DNA of 61,604 nt from Desulfobacteraceae bacterium (GTDB lineage Bacteria > Desulfobacterota > Desulfobacteria > Desulfobacterales > Desulfobacteraceae). This document shows positions 38,652 to 47,404 of the stretch, piece after piece. A program made the position numbers and the translations under genes. The first letter of the stretch is position 1; each line of letters opens with the position of its first letter. Under the pieces are notes generated by a model, which made no database searches, had not been told where the DNA came from, and saw nothing but the letters and a program-made list of their open reading frames with translations. The DNA lies in assembly GCA_024227235.1 (NCBI GenBank), contig JAAEKY010000452.1, positions 1 through 61,604 of the forward strand. Direction: 5' to 3'.

Positions 38652-39446
38652 ATGATCAGCTATTTCACTATAGGTATTTCTGCTGTCTTTGTATCTGGGT
38701 TGACTATGTTTTCTGGATTTGGGCTTGGAACCCTTTTGATGCCTGTTTTTGCAATTTTTTTTCCAGTTGAAACAGCGGTTGCGGCAACAGCATTGGTACA
38801 TGGTGCCAATAGTTTTTTTAAAATTGCGGCCGTTGGAAAACATGCAGACCGTTCATTGGTTATCAGCTTTGGTCTACCTGCCATCTTATCTGCATTTGCA
38901 GGTGCCATAGTTCTTTCTTATCTTTCCGGTTTCCCTGAACTGTTGAGTTATGAAGTCGGCCCAATCATGGCAGAAATCACACCGATCAAGCTCGTTATGG
39001 GATTATTGATGATACTTTTTGCATTATTTGAATTATGGCCGCCCTTGAAAGCGATCTCTTTTAATAAGAAATATCTATTCGTTGGCGGATTATTATCTGG
39101 TTTTTTCGGTGGTTTATCAGGTCATCAAGGAGCACTTCGCTCAGCCTTTCTTTCAAAAGTCGGAATTTCACCCCAGGCGTTTATTGGTACAAATGCTATG
39201 ATCGGATTTATGGTTGATATGACTCGTATTACCACCTATGGTTTGATCTTTTGGGGTGTAAATCAATCACAAACATTTGGTTCTGATGATATATGGCCAC
39301 TCATTGCAACAGGGATTGCAGCTGCTTTTATCGGAGTGAGGATTGGGAAAAGATTTCTTGATAAAATCACTATGAAAACCATCCAGAATCTAACCGGCAT
39401 CCTTTTACTGGGTATCGCTATTTTACTTGCCTCAGGCATGATATAA
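38652..39446 (+). CDS. TauE/SafE-family membrane permease
   Basis: 264 residues, about seven or eight transmembrane helices. Family fits export of sulfite, sulfoacetate or related anions, or uptake of organosulfonates. Typical repeats: FSGFGLGTLLMPVFAIFFP near the start and GGLLSGFFGGLSGHQGALR in the middle (the two halves of the family carry this glycine-rich motif). Position near met genes gives no direct link. Ribosome site weak. Substrate not assigned. Confidence 0.88.
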   Translation: MISYFTIGISAVFVSGLTMFSGFGLGTLLMPVFAIFFPVETAVAATALVHGANSFFKIAAVGKHADRSLVISFGLPAILSAFAGAIVLSYLSGFPELLSYEVGPIMAEITPIKLVMGLLMILFALFELWPPLKAISFNKKYLFVGGLLSGFFGGLSGHQGALRSAFLSKVGISPQAFIGTNAMIGFMVDMTRITTYGLIFWGVNQSQTFGSDDIWPLIATGIAAAFIGVRIGKRFLDKITMKTIQNLTGILLLGIAILLASGMI

Positions 39447-39632
39447 ACAATTTTTCATATAACATGCATGAATAGTATCCATAATCAATTGAAAAAATTA
39501 ATGATTCCTACCTTTGGAGCTTTCAATAAAATAGAGGGTGTTTCATTAAAAATTCTGGAAGGTTGAAAATGGTTTTTAAAAACGCCATATTACTAAAATA
39601 TAAAAACCTGAATAATAATATGAGAGGGTGAT

Positions 39633-40094
39633 ATGCCACACATAATTGTAAAGCTTTATCCGGGTAGATCGGAACAAGCAAAAAAAGAACTTACCAAAAA
39701 AATAGTGGAGAATGTTGTTGAAATTGCAGAATGTAAAGAGACAGCTGTTTCAGTCGCATTTGAAGAAATCGAACAAAAAGATTGGCCTGAAAAGGTTTAT
39801 AAACCTGATATTATTGATGCTCAGGGAATACTATACAAAAAACCGGGGTATGACCCTTTTTTATCAAAACCGGATAAGAAAGAAAAAATGACAAGTTTAA
39901 TAGAAAATGTCAGAGAGTCCGCAAGAATTGCACAGAAAGAAGATACATCCGGCAACTTTAATGCCATGTCATGGTTAGATCTTGAGCTGGAGGACAATCC
40001 AGAATCATTTGACAATTTTTTTGATACACCCTGGAATGAATTATCAGACGAGGAAAGGGGAAAAAGAATGATTGCAATTCGAAGGGCTTTGTAA
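39633..40094 (+). CDS. Tautomerase-superfamily protein with an unusual C-terminal extension
   Basis: 153 residues. The first about 62 residues form one 4-oxalocrotonate tautomerase unit: Pro2 (catalytic Pro1 after Met removal), PHIIVKLYPGRSEQAKKE, VSVAFEEIEQKDW. The rest (about 63-153) is not a second tautomerase unit: YKKPGYDPFLSKPDKKEK, then an acidic domain with LELEDNPESFDNFFDTPWNE. Family members are typically about 60-80 or about 130 (two units) residues, so the extension is notable. AGAGGGTG 7 bases before ATG. Substrate unknown. Confidence 0.75.
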   Translation: MPHIIVKLYPGRSEQAKKELTKKIVENVVEIAECKETAVSVAFEEIEQKDWPEKVYKPDIIDAQGILYKKPGYDPFLSKPDKKEKMTSLIENVRESARIAQKEDTSGNFNAMSWLDLELEDNPESFDNFFDTPWNELSDEERGKRMIAIRRAL

Positions 40095-40175
40095 ATGAGC
40101 AGACCGCAAGAATCGGGTGGAAAAATCCTTTTGATTTATTTATACTGCGTTTGAATCAATTAAGGATATAATGAC

Positions 40176-41045
40176 ATGCAAAATAATAACACAATAAATA
40201 AACAATGGTCCTATGATTATGACATCGTGGAAAAGGCGATTAAATTTATTGAAACAAACCGTGAACGTCAGCCTTCACTTTCCAGTATTGCATCTTCTGT
40301 CAACATGAGCGAATTCCATTTTCAAAGACTTTTTTCAAGATGGGTGGGGATCAGCCCGAAACGATTTCTTCAATTTTTAACAAAAGAATATACGAAAAAG
40401 CTGCTGAAAAAATCAAATAACCTTCTGGATGTAACCTATGATGCAGGACTTTCAAGCCCTGCTCGGCTGCATGATTTGTTTATCCACTGCGAGGCTGTTA
40501 CGCCGGGTGAATATAAATCAAAGGGAAAAGGGATTGATATTGTTTATGGGTTTTCTCATTCACCTTTTGGTATGTGTATGATTGCCAAAACTCAAAGAGG
40601 AATCTGCGCTTTAAAATTTGTCAGAAATAATACCAAAGAAAAGCTTTCAGCATGGCTTCAGAACCAATGGCCAAAGGCTATTCTTACAATGGATAACAAA
40701 AAGATCGAACAAATATCCCTTTCCATTTTCCCTTTTAATAATCAGGTGGAACAGGCACCACTTCACCTTTTTATCAAAGGCACCAACTTTCAGATAAAAG
40801 TGTGGGAAGCACTCACTATGATCCCCTTTGGAAGAACAGTATCTTATCAGGATATTGCACAGCATATCGGCATAGCCGGTGCTAACCGGGCCGTTGGGAC
40901 AGCCATCGGAAAAAACCCCATTCCTTTCTTAATTCCCTGCCACAGGGTGATTCGAAAAATGGGAGACTTTGGTAATTATGGTGAAGGTAAGATTAGGAAA
41001 AAAGCATTAATCGGCTGGGAAGCAGCAAAGCGTGGCGAATTTTAA
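40176..41045 (+). CDS. AraC-HTH plus O6-methylguanine-DNA methyltransferase fusion (Ada-like, lacks N-terminal domain)
   Basis: 289 residues. AraC domain (about 10-110) with LSSIASSVNMSEFHFQRLFSRW, followed by an Ogt-type alkyltransferase with active Cys in IPCHRVIRKMGDF and the DNA-binding helix FGRTVSYQDIAQHIGIAGANRAVG. It repairs O6-methylguanine and may control alkylation genes. Full Ada also has a zinc-Cys domain that repairs phosphotriesters; it is absent here, so the methyl-triggered switch is missing. 18 bp before the PLP decarboxylase gene, so likely co-transcribed with it. Confidence 0.9.
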   Translation: MQNNNTINKQWSYDYDIVEKAIKFIETNRERQPSLSSIASSVNMSEFHFQRLFSRWVGISPKRFLQFLTKEYTKKLLKKSNNLLDVTYDAGLSSPARLHDLFIHCEAVTPGEYKSKGKGIDIVYGFSHSPFGMCMIAKTQRGICALKFVRNNTKEKLSAWLQNQWPKAILTMDNKKIEQISLSIFPFNNQVEQAPLHLFIKGTNFQIKVWEALTMIPFGRTVSYQDIAQHIGIAGANRAVGTAIGKNPIPFLIPCHRVIRKMGDFGNYGEGKIRKKALIGWEAAKRGEF

Positions 41046-41063
41046 GACAATTTGGAGTAATTT

Positions 41064-42479
41064 ATGAGCTTTATTAAAGATGGAAAAAACATAATATCTC
41101 ACCTTGATACCTACTATAACGAAAGTGTTCAAAAAGAAAAAAAGGTTATCAAGCAACTTACAATCGATGCGCTCCATGAAAAGCTTAATCTTTCATTACA
41201 CCTAGAAAATGGAGATTTAACTGCTGAAAAACTGGATGCTTTTGTGAAAACGTATCTTGATAATACAACACGTTTGCACCATCCGGGATATTTTGCCCAT
41301 CAGGTCGGTGTACCGCATTCAACCGGTGCATTAGGATCTTTTATTGATGGATTCACCAATAATGCGATGGCTATCTATGAGATGGGGCCTGCAGCGGCTG
41401 CTATTGAATTTTTTATGATCAATTATCTGTTAAAAAAAATAGAGTGGGAGCCCATGCCCACTGACATTAAAAAGAGACTTACCTTTGATCATGGTGCAGG
41501 TGTACTCACTCATGGGGGTTCTATTGCAAATCTAACGGCGCTTTTAACGGCAAGGAATCACATGGACAATAGTATTAGAGAAGAGGGGAATTCTTCTGAC
41601 TTAGCTATCCTTGTCCCTGATACATCACATTATTCTGTCGCCAAGGCTGCAGGTATTATCGGGATCGGCGAAAATAATGTAATTCGCCTTGAAACAGATG
41701 CCAATGGTCGTGTGATCATATCAAAAATAAGTAACGCTTTTCAAACTGCAGTAAACAAGGGCAAACGAATAGTTACACTTGTTGCCAATGCCTGCTCAAC
41801 TGGCACAGGCCTTTATGACCCTATCGATGAAATTGCAGACATTTGCAAAGAAAAAGGGGTTTGGTTCCATGTTGATGGCGCCCATGGGGGTGCAGCACTT
41901 TTCTCGGATAAATATAAGCCCTATCTTAAAGGCATTCTAAAGGCAGACTCTATGATCATTGACGCCCATAAAATGTTAAGAACACCTACGATATGTGCGG
42001 CATTGCTAGTGAAAAATGCTGCAACGCTTGATCATACATTTGAACACACTGCCAGCTATCTTTTTCATGATAAAAAGCAACCCGGCTTTGATTTTATTGG
42101 CCAAGCCATTGAATGTACAAAAGCAGGGCTTGGGCTAAAATTTTATATGACCGTTGCTGCGATTGGCGAAAAAGGAATCGAAGCCTATATTGACCATACA
42201 TTTGACCTTACTCGACAGGCATATGAGTATATCCGCACTCAGCCTGATTTTGATGTGCCTGTGACCCCTGAAAGCAATATCCTGTGTTTCCGATTTAATG
42301 CCTCAGATGCTGTTCAAATCATGATACGAGATTATTTGATTGAAAAAGGCGATTTTTATATTTCTTCTACTGAGCTCAATGAAAAACGATATCTTCGGAT
42401 AGTGATCATTAACCCTGAAACAAAAATGAATGATATAAAAGCGCTTATCGCATCAATTAGAAACGCTGCTGCGAATTAA
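41064..42479 (+). CDS. Group II PLP-dependent decarboxylase
   Basis: 471 residues. Decarboxylates an amino acid to its amine; the nearest family names are diaminobutyrate, aspartate or glutamate decarboxylases. PLP Lys in IDAHKMLRTPTIC; PLP-contact VDGAHGGAALFS; earlier GVLTHGGSIANLTALL. Substrate not readable. GGAG 6 bases before ATG. Starts 18 bp after the Ada-like gene and is followed by a promoter-bearing gap. Confidence 0.88.
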   Translation: MSFIKDGKNIISHLDTYYNESVQKEKKVIKQLTIDALHEKLNLSLHLENGDLTAEKLDAFVKTYLDNTTRLHHPGYFAHQVGVPHSTGALGSFIDGFTNNAMAIYEMGPAAAAIEFFMINYLLKKIEWEPMPTDIKKRLTFDHGAGVLTHGGSIANLTALLTARNHMDNSIREEGNSSDLAILVPDTSHYSVAKAAGIIGIGENNVIRLETDANGRVIISKISNAFQTAVNKGKRIVTLVANACSTGTGLYDPIDEIADICKEKGVWFHVDGAHGGAALFSDKYKPYLKGILKADSMIIDAHKMLRTPTICAALLVKNAATLDHTFEHTASYLFHDKKQPGFDFIGQAIECTKAGLGLKFYMTVAAIGEKGIEAYIDHTFDLTRQAYEYIRTQPDFDVPVTPESNILCFRFNASDAVQIMIRDYLIEKGDFYISSTELNEKRYLRIVIINPETKMNDIKALIASIRNAAAN

Positions 42480-42579
42480 GGCACATGAAAAATACAAAAT
42501 CCCAAATACAGCTTGTCTTATAATATTTCCATCCGCCTAATTTTTCTCTTTTTTATCAATTTTTTCAGTAAATAATTTT

Positions 42580-42608
42580 TTGACTAGTTGTGTGTCTTGA
42601 TGTATACT
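42580..42608 (+). promoter_or_regulatory. Sigma-70 promoter for the SPFH/AAA-Lon unit
   Basis: TTGACT and TATACT are separated by exactly 17 bases (five of six matches at each). The first candidate start, 42738, is 130 bases on, giving a leader of about 120 bases. Confidence 0.65.
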
Positions 42609-42737
42609 TGTCTTACATATTGAATTTCATACAATTTTTTCTATTTGATCCCGAACTCAGTAATCAGTTTCGAACTTTTTATTAATTTACTACTTTTTTG
42701 TACACCATCTGATATTTATACAAAGAAAGGACCAGCC

Positions 42738-43724
42738 ATGAAGGATCAATCTCCTCAGGTATTTCTCCAGCGGGCAAGGGTGATAAATTTTATTAGAACA
42801 ACCGCATTTATCTGTTTTATTGTAGCGCTTTTTTACTCTTTGGCTGCTGTTGTCTATTCAACTAAAGTTCTATACAAAGTTAAATTAAACTACGCTGTTA
42901 TTCTTGAACAATTCGGGGGTAAAAGACAGGCAGTAACAGAAGTAGGCTGGCATTACAGACTCCCCTTTTTTACGAAACTGGAAAAAGAAGTTCCTTTGAT
43001 GAATCAGGTTTTATATCTTGGCGGGAGTTCAGGACCTATAAAAATCATTTCGCAGGAAAATGTAGCACTTTGGGCGTCTGCTTTAATGACATTCAAAATT
43101 AAAGATTTAAGGATTTGGGGCATTGAAAATCTTTCTCCTGAAACCCTTCTCCAGGGTGATTTTGATGGTATTTCTAAAGATACTTTGCAAGCCCAGGAAG
43201 TCAATAAACTGATCAGCGAAAGAGAAAAAATTAAAGAAATAATATTTCAGGCATTAAAAAATCGCCCCATTAACAAAGATGGACCAACCATTGAAGGCAA
43301 ATTTGGTATTGAGGTCATTAGTTTTGTTCTCAATGAGACCCGGTTTGGCGACAAATTAATCGAAGCCACAGAAGAGAAAAAGCGGCGGCAACTGATTGCA
43401 GAAGCTGACAATTATGCAGCAGATCAAGAAGCTGACAGGATAAAAAAACTCTATAGGGCTTATCTTGAAGGCATACAATCACTTCATATGGCTCTGGGTG
43501 GTTCTGACACGCAAAGCGTAAACCCAGCCCTATTTGAATTTTTATCCCAGCAAAAATGGGCAACCGCATATGAAAAAAATCAATCAGAACAAAAAACCTT
43601 TGTCCTTCATGGTGCAGGGCAGCAACCTTCTCTAACCCTGCCCTCCCAGATCAAAGGAAAAATGACTGTGCCACCAGAAACCAAAGTTAAAACGCCTTCC
43701 AAGGTCATTTGGAAAAAACCTTAA
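42738..43724 (+). CDS. SPFH/Band 7 (stomatin/HflK-like) membrane protein
   Basis: 328 residues from ATG at 42738, with AAAGGA 7 bases upstream; an in-frame ATG at 42645 would add 31 untypical residues. One transmembrane helix (TTAFICFIVALFYSLAAVVY, about 19-40), then a Band 7 domain (VKLNYAVILEQFGGKRQAV, GWHYRLPFFTKLEKEV, LYLGGSSGPIKII) and a coiled-coil end (about 225-275, EEKKRRQLIAEADNYAADQE). Such proteins form ring-like cages on the membrane and often control proteases (HflKC with FtsH). Sits 54 bp before a double-AAA+/Lon protein, so partnership is likely. Topology with the large domain outside follows HflK/C but is inferred. Confidence 0.85.
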   Translation: MKDQSPQVFLQRARVINFIRTTAFICFIVALFYSLAAVVYSTKVLYKVKLNYAVILEQFGGKRQAVTEVGWHYRLPFFTKLEKEVPLMNQVLYLGGSSGPIKIISQENVALWASALMTFKIKDLRIWGIENLSPETLLQGDFDGISKDTLQAQEVNKLISEREKIKEIIFQALKNRPINKDGPTIEGKFGIEVISFVLNETRFGDKLIEATEEKKRRQLIAEADNYAADQEADRIKKLYRAYLEGIQSLHMALGGSDTQSVNPALFEFLSQQKWATAYEKNQSEQKTFVLHGAGQQPSLTLPSQIKGKMTVPPETKVKTPSKVIWKKP

Positions 43725-43742
43725 CCCAAATGTTGGGGTTAA
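43721..43742 (+). promoter_or_regulatory. Intercistronic hairpin at the end of the SPFH gene
   Basis: TTAACCC and GGGTTAA pair as 7 bp around an 8-base loop; the SPFH stop codon lies within it. No U-run follows, so it may tune the SPFH:protease ratio (processing or coupling) rather than end transcription. Confidence 0.4.
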
Positions 43743-43778
43743 GAATGGGCTGATTTCATTTTATCCTAGGAGAAGGCA

Positions 43779-46700
43779 ATGGCAAGAAGGACAACGAAAC
43801 AAAAAATACTGATCAAGCTTCCAGAAGTATCTATCAAAAAGATAGAAAAGCTTGTGGCAACTTGGAGTTATGACACCAAAGCCTTTGTTAGGTCTCGTCT
43901 GAACCAATACAAACCACCCCATCGTTTGATTTCATTTTTTAAAGAGTCTTTTTTCCTTCTGTTTTTTATGCGACGGAAAAAAAGGAAGATGAACGTATTA
44001 AACAACCCTGAAATATTAAGGGATTGGAAAAAAAGATTTTTATATTCAGGAGAAACAAACCCGGGTGCATCCTGGAATGCCATCATTGAAAAAGAGCTGA
44101 CAAAACCGGAATATCACTATTTGATGGCCGTATTGGACAAGGATCTGATTGATCTGCATGTCCCTTTTGAGCTTGCCAAAACTTTTGATAAGATATACCG
44201 CGCCCATATTAGAAAAGAACATATTGAAGATCCTGATGTTCCCAAGGCCCCTATCGTTCTCATTGAAGGGATTTCAGGCAGTGGTAAAAGTGCTACCGTC
44301 AGAGAAACTTTAGAAAAAGTTCTATTTCAAAATGAAGTCATCCCCATGGTTGACTGGAAAAAAAAGAAAGAAGAAATTCTTGCCAGACACAGCCTTTTTA
44401 CCAGCTTGGCAGAAGTTGATCCTGAATTTGCTATGAAAATTGCAAAAAAACGAAAGCAGGCTTTTTACAGCCGCCTTGCTAGGATTCCGATTATAAGACG
44501 AATTTTTAAAAAACGAATCATGAATAATTTAATGTACTTTGAAGAAAGAGGTATCAGCGTTGATGCATCAATTATTACCCCTAATGATTATCAGACCGCA
44601 CTAGCCGGAGAGCCGGGTAATTATTTTAAAAAAGCGATGGGACACCCTAAAGTAATGTCTATCCGGCATATTGAAGAGGCCCATTCAGCCTTTGGTAAGT
44701 CCGAAGGCAGCTATAGTGGCGGCGCTGAAAATCAGCAGAGAACTTTAATTGATACTTCCAATATTGTTCTGGATGAAATCATTGATGGAAGAAGGGATTG
44801 TTTTATGATTGCTACAAGCGATCAGACCCATCGATTTGACTCAGCCATTTATAGACGATTTGTGGAAAAAGGATGTATCATTGATATATCTAAATACTGG
44901 ATGAACGCTGAAAATCTTAAAAAGATCATCTTTCTTGAAATCAATCGTCACCAAATTCCTACAAATTATAGCCAGGATTCTAAAAGCCTTGATGAGGCTG
45001 CAAATATGATTTATGCCATTTTCAAAGAGCGAAGCCTTAAAGTAAGCCCGGCATATGTCAGAAAGCTGATAGAATCCATTATAAATATCCGGGGGGATTT
45101 TATTCTTGATTTTCTGGACAATAGCATTTTAATCAGGAGTGCTTTTCAATTGGTGGCTAAAAATGTCTATGGCGAATTGTACAGCAAAGTCGTTGATCGT
45201 ATGGATCGAACTGTTGAATGGGATCAATATGTAGGAAATATTAAAGATAAATTTTCAGAGATGGCCAATAATTGTTTCAGTTATGGCATAAGTGAAGATA
45301 AAGGGGTCGTTTTAACAGGGCCTCCGGGCAGTGGAAAGACCTATCTTGCCAGAACATGGCTTTCCTCAAATCTTAAAGTTCATGATATTGCCACAAGCCC
45401 TTCGACTCTTCAAGACCCCAATAGCCCGGTTCATGGTGCTGTTGCCAATCTTGAAAAAGTGTATGATATTGCAAAAATGATTGCTCCCACAGTCATCTTC
45501 TTTGATGAAGGTGATGCATTGGCCCCCCGAAGAAGTGCCACAGGCGGTCAACCATCTGATGCTTTGACCAACAAATTTCTAAATATAATTGATGGCGAAA
45601 TACCCTTAAATAAAGTCTTTACCGTTCTAACCACTAACCGTCTGGATATCCTTGATCCTGCCTTGATCCGCTCAAAACGATTAAAAACATTAGAAATATC
45701 GGGCCATCTGCGGCAGAAAGATATATTCGATATTATTAAAAAGCAGTTTGAAAAGGTTCCTCATAAACGTGAGTTTGAAATTGAAAAAATCATTGAGACG
45801 GCTCAAGGAATCTGTAATACACCTGCTGATTACACCTCTTTTACAGAAAAAGCGATCGCCCTTTGCAGTACTGAATTTAAAGTTTTGTTAAAACTTCGGC
45901 AACTTAAAAAATTCACCCACCCGGAAAAATGTGAGTTCATAAAACTGAATTTTAAAACTATTATCGGTATTCTTGATGCTGTCAAAGCGCCTCCTTTGAT
46001 AAAAACACAAATCAAAAACGATTTGGCAAATTTTGTTGAGCACTATGATCAGATTCTTGCCAATGTGGATCACATTGTTGCAGAAAAAGACTATCCGCTT
46101 GTAAAATCCCATCTTGAATCTGCCAGAAGAGAGATTTCTCAAAGCCCTATAAGAAAAGGAGTTGTCCAGCTCAATGAATTTTTAGAAACAGAGTTAAGTA
46201 AAGAACCCCAGGTCGGTTTTATTATTGGTGTGGGTGCAAATGATACGTCCGGCATGTTACTGCCCATTGCCACCAGCCTGACAGGAAAGGTTGACGGCTC
46301 TCCTATTATTGTCACCGGAGCTGTTTCATCCTCTTCCTCGAGTGCTGCCGAGCTCGACATGGCTGTTCAAATGACAAAACAGTCTGCCCAGGAAGCCTTG
46401 ACCATGGTAAAAAATTATATCCAGCAATTAAGTCCGAATTATAGCATTCCCTGGGTTTTTGGTGACTTTTTGCAACGATATTCTATTCACCATCAATTGC
46501 TTTCTGCTTCATATAATGTTGGTGGGCCATCTGCCGGATATGCGCTTGCTTTAAATACACTATCTGCTTTATTAAGAATCCCTCTATGTATAGATTTTGG
46601 TATCACAGGCGCACCATGGACAAAAGGGGTGAGGAAAAATGAAATTGGGGGATCTGTTATCATTGGCGGGCACAAGAAAAAAACAGAAAAAGTTTTATTA

Positions 46701-47078
46701 TATCTTAGAAGAATGTATATGCCGTTACAAAACTACAAAGATCTTGAACCTGACTTTTTAATGGGATACTGGCAGCGTAAAAAAGATATTATTGCTGTCA
46801 CTCATTTTGCCGATTTAATGCCTGAAGTATTGTTCCTGAATGATGAACATAACCAGCAACGAGAAGACTTAATAGAGATGCGGATAAAACTGAAAAGTGA
46901 AAAATACTATGCCACGCAAAGAACACCACACCTCAAAGAAAATATCATTCAAACAAAAAACATAATGAGAAAACGGGCTGAAGAAGAGATCTTAAAACGG
47001 GTGAATGCCATTCGACAGTATCTTATGGATCCTGATAGAGAAAAATATATTTCTCATGAAAAAATTTTAAAACTGTAA
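43779..47078 (+). CDS. Tandem AAA+ ATPase fused to a C-terminal Lon-type Ser-Lys protease
   Basis: 1099 residues. N-terminal region (1-150) with an amphipathic, basic patch around 48-70 (SFFKESFFLLFFMRRKKRK) that could touch membrane. AAA+ module 1: Walker A GISGSGKS (164-171), a Walker B-like IRHIEEAH (about 295-302), sensor MIATSD. Module 2 is of the classic AAA type: GPPGSGKT (514-521), VIFFDEGDA (572-580), sensor TVLTTN (615-620), arginine finger RSKR (631-634). Lon protease domain (about 805-1000): nucleophile S918 in GGPSAG and Lys K966 in IIGGHKKK. Canonical Lon has one AAA+ and a different N-domain; here two AAA+ units, one FtsH/proteasome-like, precede Lon. AGGAG upstream; follows SPFH gene by 54 bp. 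Confidence 0.85.
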   Translation: MARRTTKQKILIKLPEVSIKKIEKLVATWSYDTKAFVRSRLNQYKPPHRLISFFKESFFLLFFMRRKKRKMNVLNNPEILRDWKKRFLYSGETNPGASWNAIIEKELTKPEYHYLMAVLDKDLIDLHVPFELAKTFDKIYRAHIRKEHIEDPDVPKAPIVLIEGISGSGKSATVRETLEKVLFQNEVIPMVDWKKKKEEILARHSLFTSLAEVDPEFAMKIAKKRKQAFYSRLARIPIIRRIFKKRIMNNLMYFEERGISVDASIITPNDYQTALAGEPGNYFKKAMGHPKVMSIRHIEEAHSAFGKSEGSYSGGAENQQRTLIDTSNIVLDEIIDGRRDCFMIATSDQTHRFDSAIYRRFVEKGCIIDISKYWMNAENLKKIIFLEINRHQIPTNYSQDSKSLDEAANMIYAIFKERSLKVSPAYVRKLIESIINIRGDFILDFLDNSILIRSAFQLVAKNVYGELYSKVVDRMDRTVEWDQYVGNIKDKFSEMANNCFSYGISEDKGVVLTGPPGSGKTYLARTWLSSNLKVHDIATSPSTLQDPNSPVHGAVANLEKVYDIAKMIAPTVIFFDEGDALAPRRSATGGQPSDALTNKFLNIIDGEIPLNKVFTVLTTNRLDILDPALIRSKRLKTLEISGHLRQKDIFDIIKKQFEKVPHKREFEIEKIIETAQGICNTPADYTSFTEKAIALCSTEFKVLLKLRQLKKFTHPEKCEFIKLNFKTIIGILDAVKAPPLIKTQIKNDLANFVEHYDQILANVDHIVAEKDYPLVKSHLESARREISQSPIRKGVVQLNEFLETELSKEPQVGFIIGVGANDTSGMLLPIATSLTGKVDGSPIIVTGAVSSSSSSAAELDMAVQMTKQSAQEALTMVKNYIQQLSPNYSIPWVFGDFLQRYSIHHQLLSASYNVGGPSAGYALALNTLSALLRIPLCIDFGITGAPWTKGVRKNEIGGSVIIGGHKKKTEKVLLYLRRMYMPLQNYKDLEPDFLMGYWQRKKDIIAVTHFADLMPEVLFLNDEHNQQREDLIEMRIKLKSEKYYATQRTPHLKENIIQTKNIMRKRAEEEILKRVNAIRQYLMDPDREKYISHEKILKL

Positions 47079-47181
47079 AAAAGCCTCATACCATATATGG
47101 GGTTGCATAAACTTTACATAGACTGAGCCCTATGAATACCAGTTCTCACCCGGAAAAGGTGGGAAAATAGAAATTGATTAT
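47063..47181 (-). repeat. Interspersed repeat, copy A
   Basis: Read on the minus strand this matches copy B at 53599-53721 with shared strings TATAATCAA, CTATTTTCC, ACTGGTATTC, TAGGGCT, TTTATGCAACCCC, ATATGGTAT and ACAGTTTTAAA in the same order and near-equal spacing; copy B has a 6-base insertion after CAACCCC. The two are in opposite orientation about 6.4 kb apart. Copy A begins inside the last codons of the AAA-Lon gene. Type of element unknown. Confidence 0.7.
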
Positions 47182-47404
47182 AGAAGATATCCCGCATAGT
47201 TTTGAAATTTTTCTGCTTCATTTCGTTTTTTGTTTCACTCAAAATACTTTTTATGGACAGTTTATCATTAATTTATTAAATTAAAAAAAATGGGCCCATC
47301 GTATCCTTTTCTTTAAAATTGCACGGATGGATCTGGTAAAAAAGTGGGACGTCAGCATCCAGAGAAAAGGTCATTTAGAAACTTTCCATCAAGGAGGGAG
47401 TCTT

